A DNA stretch of 64,000 bases from Geobacillus thermoleovorans. Its GTDB lineage: Bacteria; Bacillota; Bacilli; Bacillales; Anoxybacillaceae. The position numbers were made by a program, and so were the translations under genes. The stretch's first letter is position 1, and the number at the start of each line of letters is the position of its first letter. The notes below the pieces were generated by a model that saw only the letters and a program-made list of their open reading frames with translations, was not told where the DNA came from and ran no database searches. Location of the stretch: positions 2,861,001 through 2,925,000 of the forward strand of contig NZ_CP014335.1 of the NCBI RefSeq assembly GCF_001610955.1. Reading direction: 5' to 3'. Below, piece by piece: positions 57,910 through 64,000 of the stretch.

Positions 57910-58650
57910 CTAGACGATGTAATTGATCAGCCGGCCGATGCGTTCGATTTCGGCCACGACTTCATCGCCGGGCTGGACGTTCACCGCCCCTTTCGGCGTG
58001 CCGGTCAAAATCACGTCGCCAGGCGCGAGCGTCATGAATTCGGTGATGTACTCAAGCAAATACGGGATCGAAAAAATCATATCGCCCGTATATCCTTCCT
58101 GCACAACCGCCCCATTGACATACGTCCGCAAACGAAGCGCCATCGGATCGCCGACTTCCTCATGGCTGACGATCCACGGGCCTAGCGGCGTCGTCCGGTC
58201 GCGGTTTTTGACGCGGAAATTCGGCCGGTAGTAATTTTCCAAGTAGTCGCGAACAGCGTAATCGTTGGCAATCGTGTAACCGAAAATGTAATCGTACGCC
58301 CGTTCCGCTTTCACCCGGCTGGCCGGGCGGCCGATGACGACCGCGAGCTCGCATTCATAATGCATCATGTTGACCCCCTCCGGCCGAACAGTTCGGCCGC
58401 GATGGCCGATGAGCGTATTTTTCCCTTTGAAAAATAAAAGCGGCTCTTTCGGCGCAACAAAAGACAATTCGCCGGCATGCTCGGCATAATTCAATCCAAG
58501 CGCCACGATCACTCCCGGCTCCACCGGGGGAAGCCACATCACTTCAAGCTCCCCGACGATCGTTCCGTCCGGCAGGCGGAGGCGGCCATCGTCGAGCGGC
58601 TCGGCTTCGGTCACGATTCCGTTCCAGGCCACACGCGCCCGCCTCATCAT
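57910..58650 (-). CDS. HpaG2-type fumarylacetoacetate hydrolase-family enzyme
   Basis: Protein of 246 residues of the FAH family. Metal-binding acidic residues lie in MMHYECELAVVIG, followed by FGYTIANDYAVRDY and the C-terminal MTLAPGDVILTGTPKG. With HpaG1 it performs decarboxylation and isomerisation of 5-carboxymethyl-2-hydroxymuconate products; in Escherichia coli both parts form one HpaG protein. Overlaps the upstream gene by 4 bp. Confidence 0.85.
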   Translation of the reverse strand: MMRRARVAWNGIVTEAEPLDDGRLRLPDGTIVGELEVMWLPPVEPGVIVALGLNYAEHAGELSFVAPKEPLLFFKGKNTLIGHRGRTVRPEGVNMMHYECELAVVIGRPASRVKAERAYDYIFGYTIANDYAVRDYLENYYRPNFRVKNRDRTTPLGPWIVSHEEVGDPMALRLRTYVNGAVVQEGYTGDMIFSIPYLLEYITEFMTLAPGDVILTGTPKGAVNVQPGDEVVAEIERIGRLINYIV

Positions 58651-59429
58651 TCATCGCCTCCTTGTTCCAGGGCGATTTCATTTTCCAACACACCGATCCT
58701 TTCGATTTCGATGCGCACCACATCTCCTGCTGTAACAAGCGGCGCATCGGCCGGCCAGCTGAAAAACAGCACATCGCCTGGGTAAAGGGTCATAAATTCG
58801 GTCACCTCAGCAAGCCATTGTTCGACTGGAAGGCGAAAGCGGCTCGGGTCTGCACGCTGGACGAGGCGCCCGTTGACGTATACGCGTGCGGTCAAGGATG
58901 ACAGCGGCGACGCTTCCTCTTTCGGCACAATCCACGGGCCGACTGGGGCGAACCCGTCGCGCGCCTGCTCCTTCACCGCCGGGCGGTGCCGCTGCTCGTG
59001 TGGAATCGACAGATCATTCACGATCGTATAGCCGAATACAAAATCGAGCGCCTGCTCGCGCCGCACGCGCGCCGCCGTCCGCCCGATCACCAGCCCGAGC
59101 GCCGGAGCAGCCTGAAGATGCTTCACCCAACGAGGCAAAAGCACCGGACGCCGATGGGCGTTGATGGTGTTTGCCGGCTTCATATACAGCACCGGGCCTT
59201 CCGGCGGCTTTTCATACGGCGGGGCGTTCATCTCTTTTGACAGCGCCGCCCACTCCTTTCCATCATTCAGCGCCACCCCGTACATCGCCCCGCCAATAGG
59301 CGCGTCCCATTCCAATTCATCAATGCGGTGCGTCTGCCCGCCAAACGACACCGTCCCGCCGTGCGGATCCGCCTTTGCCTCAATCGTCCGCCTCATGCCG
59401 GCCAGACGCAAGCGCACATTCGCCATCAT
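58647..59429 (-). CDS. HpaG1-type fumarylacetoacetate hydrolase-family enzyme
   Basis: Protein of 260 residues of the same family; paired with the gene at 57910. It has YMKPANTINAHRR, ALGLVIGRTAARV, FGYTIVNDLS and EFMTLYPGDVLFFSWP. The metal-ligand motif ExE is replaced by GLV in ALGLVIG, as in the non-catalytic or differently acting half of HpaG. Start 59429 or 59426 (two ATG in a row, GAGGAGG 5-8 nt upstream). It is followed by a 4-bp coupled overlap. Confidence 0.82.
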   Translation of the reverse strand: MMANVRLRLAGMRRTIEAKADPHGGTVSFGGQTHRIDELEWDAPIGGAMYGVALNDGKEWAALSKEMNAPPYEKPPEGPVLYMKPANTINAHRRPVLLPRWVKHLQAAPALGLVIGRTAARVRREQALDFVFGYTIVNDLSIPHEQRHRPAVKEQARDGFAPVGPWIVPKEEASPLSSLTARVYVNGRLVQRADPSRFRLPVEQWLAEVTEFMTLYPGDVLFFSWPADAPLVTAGDVVRIEIERIGVLENEIALEQGGDE

Positions 59430-59450
59430 GTATCCTCCTCATCTGTATCG

Positions 59451-59603
59451 ATGCCATTTGAAGCTTTACCATTTGCAGCTCTTACCGAGCATTTGATCGC
59501 GCTTTGGCGTGACGGAGGCAAGCCTGCGGCTTGCCTTCGACAGTCAAAAATGGATGAGCCACTTTTCCGTCAAGGATATGTTAAACGATTTCGTTGCATC
59601 TAA
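59451..59603 (+). repeat. Degenerate mobile-element-like repeat, copy B
   Basis: Begins with the 49 bp shared with copy A at 18217. A 50-codon frame MPFEALPFAALTEHLIALWR.. runs through it and ends at TAA. Its right end TTGCATCTA (59594-59602) is the inverse of TAGATGCAA at the left end of copy A (18214-18222). The inner part contains the inverted pair AGGCAAGC/GCTTGCCT. Resembles a non-autonomous insertion remnant. Confidence 0.65.
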
Positions 59604-59620
59604 TATGCCTGTTGCCAGGC

Positions 59621-59758
59621 GTGTTGATGAACCAATCAAAATCAGTTGAGAAAGCACTGTTCCCGGCTTTTCTGCCGCCGTCGGCAAGCGGTTCGCTTGC
59701 CGACGGAGCGTGCAGCTGCATGGCGCTCTGTTTTCGGGAAGCAACGAATCATCAACAC
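59621..59758. repeat. Palindromic 138-bp element with terminal and central inverted repeats
   Basis: Ends with GTGTTGATGA (59621-59630) and TCATCAACAC (59749-59758), and has a central 13-bp perfect stem CCGTCGGCAAGCG / CGCTTGCCGACGG with a 3-nt loop (59678-59706). No T tract, so not a typical terminator. It could be a small mobile element or a retained transcription-control hairpin. Confidence 0.6.
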
Positions 59759-59783
59759 TCGTGACCGGTTGCACGCGCTTGTT

Positions 59784-60725
59784 TTATGTCGCTTTTTGCA
59801 TTTCTTCGTCCCGCGTCTCTTCGGCCAGCAAGCCGTATTTGACGAGCGTGCGGCGGATTTGCTGCTGATGTTCTTCGCTTGGCAAATCGAGCGGCAGCCG
59901 GAGCTTCGGGGTGATTTTCCCCATCATCCCGAGCGCCGCTTTCACCGGACCTGGATTCGTTTCAATGAACAGCACATCATTGAGCTCCATCAGTTCAAAA
60001 TGAAGATCTTGCGCCCGCTTGATGTCGCCTTCAAACCAAGCGTCGTGCAGCTCGGCCACTTTATGCGGCACGACGTTCGCCGTCGCGCTGATCGATCCGG
60101 CGCCGCCGATCGCCAGCATCGGATAGCACAAAAGCTCGATGCCGGAAAAGAGAAGGAAATCGCGCCCGCAATGCCACAACACCCGGTTGACATGCTCGAA
60201 GTCTTTGTTCGACTCTTTCACGCCGATAATGTTCGGACAATCTTCGGCCAGCCGCGCCAACGTTTTGACTTCCAAATTGACCGCCGTCCGCCCCGGAATG
60301 TTGTAGACGATGATCGGAATGTCGACCGCCTCGGCCACCGCCTTAAAATGTTTATACAGCGCCTGCTGGGACGGACGGTTGTAATACGGGACGATGACCA
60401 TCGCGGCATCGGCCCCAATCTCTTGCGCAAATTTGGTCAGCTCGATCGTTTCCGCATGGTTGGTCGAGCCCGTCCCCGGCACGAACGGCACCCGACCCTC
60501 CACCGCTTTTTTCGCCGTTTCCATCACCTGTTTTCGCTCTTCAAGCGTCAGCGAGCTCGGCTCTCCCGACGTTCCCGTGACGGAAATGCCGTGCGTGCCG
60601 CTTTCAATATGCCAATCGATGAGCGCGGCGAGCGCCGCAAAATCAACGTTTCCTTCCTCATCAAACGGCGTGACGACCGGCGCGATCGAGCCGCGCAGCC
60701 GTTCTTTCGCCTCGTGGTATGCCAT
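59784..60725 (-). CDS. DapA-family aldolase (dihydrodipicolinate synthase-like) in the aromatic cluster
   Basis: Class I aldolase of 313 residues. Schiff-base Lys170 (IIGVKES), Tyr141 (IVYNIPGRT), the GTSGE loop (51-55) and the Arg of PGRT are all kept. It may be a dihydrodipicolinate synthase paralogue or, by position, the aldolase that cleaves the final 2-oxo acid to pyruvate and succinate semialdehyde, the step of HpaI in other bacteria. Its own promoter with an operator lies at 60769-60797. Confidence 0.85.
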   Translation of the reverse strand: MAYHEAKERLRGSIAPVVTPFDEEGNVDFAALAALIDWHIESGTHGISVTGTSGEPSSLTLEERKQVMETAKKAVEGRVPFVPGTGSTNHAETIELTKFAQEIGADAAMVIVPYYNRPSQQALYKHFKAVAEAVDIPIIVYNIPGRTAVNLEVKTLARLAEDCPNIIGVKESNKDFEHVNRVLWHCGRDFLLFSGIELLCYPMLAIGGAGSISATANVVPHKVAELHDAWFEGDIKRAQDLHFELMELNDVLFIETNPGPVKAALGMMGKITPKLRLPLDLPSEEHQQQIRRTLVKYGLLAEETRDEEMQKAT

Positions 60726-60768
60726 CCCCTTGCCCCCTATTGGCTTTATTTTTCTGAATCTTATTTAT

Positions 60769-60797
60769 ATTGTACACACTATCATATATGAAATCAA
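60769..60797 (-). promoter_or_regulatory. Promoter with an operator palindrome in front of the DapA-family gene
   Basis: Minus strand TTGATT (60797-60792), 17-bp spacer, TACAAT (60774-60769). The palindrome TCATATATGA (60782-60791) lies inside the spacer, a classic repressor position. A second, imperfect copy (ATCATATATAATCATGAT) lies at about 60805-60822 upstream of the -35 box. Confidence 0.7.
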
Positions 60798-60856
60798 CGA
60801 TAAAATCATATATAATCATGATCCCGAAAACCGAGCAGAAGGGCGGCGGTCTTTTT

Positions 60857-61840
60857 CTAAATCAGGAAGGTCGGTTTCCGCTTCGCCAATGTCGGTTCGT
60901 TCGGCTCGATCGGCTGGCCGCTGTGAACGTCAAGAACGACGGACGCCTCTTCAAACCAGCTGTCCGGCGCCGCATGCCCCCAGAACGTTTGACGGCGCGG
61001 ATCGTCCAAATCCCAGCGGATCGGCGGAAAATCGGGGTCGCTCGTCAAATAATCGCCGTTATACAGCTCAATTCGGTGGCCATCCGGGTCGCGCAAATAG
61101 ACAAAGAAGGCGTTCGACAATCCGTGGCGGCCCGGCCCGCGTTCAATGTTCGGCGCATATCCGGCCGCCGCCAGCACATCGCACGCATGGATCAGGCTGA
61201 GCGGGTCCGGCAGCCAAAACCCGATATGGTGAAGGCGCGGCCCTTTTCCGTTCATCAGCGCCAAATCGTGGACGTTTTGCTTCCGGTGCAGCCATGCAGC
61301 CCAAAGTTTCCCATCCTCTGTTTCCGTATACTCCGAGCAGGCAAAGCCCAAACCATGGACATAAAAGTCGTACGCGTTCTTTACATCTCTAACCGCGCAG
61401 TTGAAATGATCGATGCGCTGCACGCGGGCGCCGCGGTGCAAGTCATACCGCTGCAAAAGCCGCTCTGTTTTCTCCATCTGGGCAAAAAACTCAAGCGGCA
61501 GCCCGGACGGATCTTGAACGCGAAATGCCCGACCGACGGCGCGCTGGCTCCCGTCTTCCAGCCATTTCGGCTGCAGCGTTTGCGCCGCAAACCATTCATA
61601 AAGCGCTTCCAATTCCTGCTCGGAACCGACTTTGTAGCCAAGCGCCTCGACCGCGGGGCGGGGCGCCTTTTTCAATAGAAGGCTATGATGATGATATTCT
61701 TCAAGTCCACGCAAATACAAATGGCTCTCATCCGCTTCTGTCACGACAAACCCAAGCACCCGTTCGTAAAAATCGCGGGCGGCGGCCAAATCGGTCACAT
61801 GCAGCACCGCGCGGGCGCAGCGAATAATGGAAAATGTCAT
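60857..61840 (-). CDS. hpaD: Homoprotocatechuate 2,3-dioxygenase HpaD
   Basis: Type I extradiol dioxygenase of 327 residues that opens the ring of homoprotocatechuate. Two vicinal-oxygen-chelate halves; the metal ligands are His145 (DHFNCAV), His204 or His205 (RLHHIGFW) and Glu258 (HRIELYNGD). Start at ATG 61840 (or 61843), with AGGGGAG 4-7 nt upstream. The tail after the second domain (about 270-327) is typical of the homoprotocatechuate enzymes. Confidence 0.92.
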   Translation of the reverse strand: MTFSIIRCARAVLHVTDLAAARDFYERVLGFVVTEADESHLYLRGLEEYHHHSLLLKKAPRPAVEALGYKVGSEQELEALYEWFAAQTLQPKWLEDGSQRAVGRAFRVQDPSGLPLEFFAQMEKTERLLQRYDLHRGARVQRIDHFNCAVRDVKNAYDFYVHGLGFACSEYTETEDGKLWAAWLHRKQNVHDLALMNGKGPRLHHIGFWLPDPLSLIHACDVLAAAGYAPNIERGPGRHGLSNAFFVYLRDPDGHRIELYNGDYLTSDPDFPPIRWDLDDPRRQTFWGHAAPDSWFEEASVVLDVHSGQPIEPNEPTLAKRKPTFLI

Positions 61841-61882
61841 CATCCTTCTCCCCTTTCGAAAAATCCAACTCAATTTGCACTG

Positions 61883-63361
61883 TCACCGCTGGCTGTCGGA
61901 AGGAATGAACACGCTTTTGGTGCCGCGCAGAAATTCGCGTACAAACTGTTTATACGGCTCTTTTTCGTAGCCGTCAAAATACGCCATCCCCATCCGAACG
62001 GGATCTCCGAAAAAGTAATATTCGTAATGCGTCTGTCGGGCTCCGAACGCGCTCATCGTGAGATCCCAGGCGAGACGGAACAGCTGGACGCGTTCATAGC
62101 CGTCCACCGTCGCCCCTTGCATCGCGCGGCGGACGATATCTCCAATTTCTTCATGATGGAAATCGGCTTCAGTCGGAATCGCCATCAACCCCGATGCTCC
62201 TAAAATGCGGATGATCTCCGAAAGCCGTGGATAAATGCGCGGATACCAGTTGCGCGCGGCATCGAGCGCGGCAAAATCCGGCGTCATCGTTCCCCAGCGG
62301 TCTCGCTTCGCATTGTGCTCAGCCCGGTACAGGTGGCTCTTCATCGTCTCGAGGACGAGCATGATTTCCGCCCCTTTATCTTTCACATGCTGGAATTCGC
62401 CGATGCCGATTGCTTCGATCAGACAAAGCGTGACACCGAGCAAAAACTCCGTTTTGACGATGTTTTTCGCCACCACTTGATGGGACATATGAATGACCGC
62501 GTTCGTCTCACGGAACGTCCGGTTGCAAATCGATGAATTGCCGCAAACAAACACGCGCTCCCACGGCACAAACACGTTTTCAAACGAAACGATGGCATCG
62601 CCCTCTTCAAAGCGGGACGCCAGCGGATGGTCCCACGCACTCCGCCCGTAGTCAAACGCCTCGCGGCAAATGAACTTGACGCCCGGCGTATTGTTCGGAA
62701 TGGCAAAGGCGAGCGCGTACGGGTCTTCACCAGCTGTCGATTTTTTCACGGTTGATGGAAACACTAAAATTTCGTCCGTAATCCCGCCTTGCGTCGCCAA
62801 CAGACGGATGCCGCTGACGATGATCCCGTCTTTTCGCCGTTCCACCAAATGGAGCGGCACATCGGCATCGTTTTGTTCATGAAGCGCCTTGGCGCGATTC
62901 ATTTGCGGATGGATGAGCGTGTGCGTCAAGCTGATGTCGTTTTCACGCGCGTACTCATAGTAGTTTTTCGCGTTTTCGGCAAACATCGGATCATCTTCGG
63001 CAAATAGATCATTGGCGACGCCCATGGCCATGACTTCCGCGTTTAAATAATCGGGAGAACGGCCCATCATCCCCGCCGACATACGCGCCCATTCTTGCGT
63101 CGCCTCGCGGCGGGCGATGAGCTCGTCAATGGTTGTCGGCTGAATGAACGTCATGCCGACGAACTGCCCGGTTGTCGGCGACCGGTACAACATTTTCTCC
63201 GGCTTTTCATATTGCCGGTCGTAAAGCGCCGCCATCGAACGGACGACGTTGCGGAACGCCGGATGAACAGTGACATCCTCAACTTTTTCCCCGTGGATGT
63301 ACACGCTGCTTTTCGCCCGCTTGAGCCGCTCCATATACTCCTGACCTGTTTTGGCCGGCAT
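61883..63361 (-). CDS. hpaB: 4-hydroxyphenylacetate 3-monooxygenase, oxygenase component HpaB
   Basis: Two-component FADH2-dependent hydroxylase of 492 residues with an acyl-CoA-dehydrogenase-like fold. It converts 4-hydroxyphenylacetate to homoprotocatechuate with FADH2 from HpaC. Markers: TGQEYMERLKRAKSSVYIHGEKV at the start, TYIQP-like TFIQPTT, SFENVFVPWERVFVCG. Start at ATG 63361, with GGGGGG 8 nt upstream; the ATG two codons earlier would be only 1 nt from it. First gene of the block. Confidence 0.94.
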   Translation of the reverse strand: MPAKTGQEYMERLKRAKSSVYIHGEKVEDVTVHPAFRNVVRSMAALYDRQYEKPEKMLYRSPTTGQFVGMTFIQPTTIDELIARREATQEWARMSAGMMGRSPDYLNAEVMAMGVANDLFAEDDPMFAENAKNYYEYARENDISLTHTLIHPQMNRAKALHEQNDADVPLHLVERRKDGIIVSGIRLLATQGGITDEILVFPSTVKKSTAGEDPYALAFAIPNNTPGVKFICREAFDYGRSAWDHPLASRFEEGDAIVSFENVFVPWERVFVCGNSSICNRTFRETNAVIHMSHQVVAKNIVKTEFLLGVTLCLIEAIGIGEFQHVKDKGAEIMLVLETMKSHLYRAEHNAKRDRWGTMTPDFAALDAARNWYPRIYPRLSEIIRILGASGLMAIPTEADFHHEEIGDIVRRAMQGATVDGYERVQLFRLAWDLTMSAFGARQTHYEYYFFGDPVRMGMAYFDGYEKEPYKQFVREFLRGTKSVFIPSDSQR

Positions 63362-63394
63362 TTTCATTCCCCCCGTTTTCACGTATAATAGATA

Positions 63395-63408
63395 AGGAAG
63401 CGCTATCA
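63395..63408 (+). promoter_or_regulatory. Weak cre-like sequence before hpaB
   Basis: AGGAAGCGCTATCA matches the cre consensus TGWAANCGNTNWCA except at positions 1 and 3. Possible second catabolite control point. Confidence 0.3.
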
Positions 63409-63440
63409 TTCAGAATGTTCAAAATTAATATAACATATGA

Positions 63441-63454
63441 TTTCATATATGAAA
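63441..63454. promoter_or_regulatory. Operator palindrome between hpaB and lysR
   Basis: TTTCATATATGAAA, a perfect 14-bp palindrome containing the TCATATATGA core shared with 60782-60791. It lies in the divergent promoter region, near TTGATC-N16-TATATG on the hpaB strand. Confidence 0.6.
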
Positions 63455-63517
63455 AATACAAAAATGATCAACCATCCTATACGAAAAAGATATGGAAGCA
63501 AGAGAGGAGGCACGGCC

Positions 63518-64000
63518 ATGATCGATGTGAAGCAGCTGAAATACTTCGTCACGATTGCCGAAGAGGGGCAAATCACCAAAGCGGCGCAAAAGCTTCATAT
63601 CGCCCAGCCGCCGCTGAGCCAGCAGCTGAAGCAGCTCGAAGAAGAGCTCGGCGTTCCTTTATTTGACCGGAAGGCGAAAAAAATGGAGCTCACCGCACCG
63701 GGCAAAGCGTTTTACGAAAAGGCGAAACGGCTGCTCGCCCAGCTGGATGACGCCGTAGCGGAAGTAAAAGAAATCGAAGAGGGAACGGCGGGAACGCTGT
63801 CGATCGGCTGCGTCAAATCGTGCTTTTACTATTTGGCCCAAGCCATCCGTCACTTCCATGAACAAGCTCCGAACGTGACCTTTCATCTCCGTGAAGGAGA
63901 TACATTTTCCATTTGCCAGCTGCTTTACGAGCGGCACATTGACATCGGCATCGTCCGCCTGCCGATCGACTCGGCTGATTACGACGTCATCCGTCTGCCC
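63518..64000 (+). CDS. LysR-family transcriptional regulator (cut by the window end)
   Basis: 161 codons are visible. The N-terminal helix-turn-helix reads LKYFVTIAEEGQITKAAQKLHIAQPPLSQQLKQLE, with the LysR signature, followed by the start of the co-inducer domain (GTLSIGCVKSC). It is divergent from hpaB, the usual layout for a local activator. GAGAGGAGG lies 7 nt before the ATG. The C-terminal half is outside the window. Confidence 0.88.
   Translation, partial: MIDVKQLKYFVTIAEEGQITKAAQKLHIAQPPLSQQLKQLEEELGVPLFDRKAKKMELTAPGKAFYEKAKRLLAQLDDAVAEVKEIEEGTAGTLSIGCVKSCFYYLAQAIRHFHEQAPNVTFHLREGDTFSICQLLYERHIDIGIVRLPIDSADYDVIRLP

Larger units (their letters stand above)
59430..59783. other. 354-bp stretch without a gene between hpaG1 and the DapA-family gene
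   Basis: Holds a degenerate mobile-element-like repeat (59451-59603) and a second palindromic element (59621-59758). No other coding signal, promoter or RNA gene is evident. A transcript from hpaB would have to run through both elements. Confidence 0.6.

Noticed and set aside
59646..60791. A 381-codon plus-strand frame antisense to the DapA-family gene.
   Set aside because: Shadow of a gene with complete active-site motifs; no ribosome binding site.

Overview
The window looks like a chromosomal segment of a Geobacillus-type thermophilic, spore-forming Firmicute. It is rich in G+C, carries several sporulation and coat genes, and keeps long stretches of the Bacillus subtilis yut/yun, suf and yus gene order. 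No rRNA, tRNA, CRISPR array, prophage or complete insertion sequence was recognised. Gene names and functions come from recognising the protein sequences by eye. No database search was run.

Layout. 1-13 kb: the end of a yutJ-like dehydrogenase, yuzD, the NifU-like yutI, the threonine operon hom-thrC-thrB with a repeat operator at its promoter, a 2-hydroxyacid dehydrogenase, yutH to yutC, lipA and the spore peptidase gene lytH. 13-18 kb: a branched-chain amino-acid type ABC operon (livJHMGF) followed by a gene-poor patch with a degenerate repeat. 18-23 kb: yunB to yunF and a LysE-type exporter. 24-29 kb: sufCDSUB for Fe-S cluster assembly. 29-33 kb: a small redox-type protein, a tiny membrane protein and metNIQ under a SAM riboswitch. 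33-42.5 kb: yusD-yusI including gcvH, the fatty-acid oxidation operon fadN-fadA-fadE with a FadR box, yuzL and fadM. 42.5-44 kb: small coat-like and glycine/aromatic-rich proteins. 44-49 kb: bioY-bioD-bioA under a BirA-type operator, a pyruvate-kinase-like protein with a long N-terminal extension, and a tiny zinc-ribbon gene. 49-64 kb: a cysteine-free half-size flavoprotein, then a co-oriented block (hpaB, hpaD, a DapA-family aldolase, hpaG1, hpaG2, hpaF, hpaE, a GntR regulator, livJHMGF, hpaC) and a divergent LysR regulator cut by the window end.

How it works together. The last block is a nearly complete 4-hydroxyphenylacetate (homoprotocatechuate, meta-cleavage) pathway, with its oxygenase at one end, its flavin reductase at the other and an embedded ABC importer that probably carries the aromatic substrate. 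A palindrome reading TCATATATGA recurs at the promoters of the DapA-family gene and of hpaB/lysR and, with one change, before the GntR gene. It is the best candidate operator of the cluster. A perfect catabolite-repression (cre) match lies just before livJ.

The most interesting local structures are a hairpin that both ends yunC and hides the ribosome binding site of yunB, the cluster operator set, the cysteine-free flavoprotein, the extended pyruvate-kinase-like protein, and an orphan HEPN (HepT-like) protein without an MntA partner.
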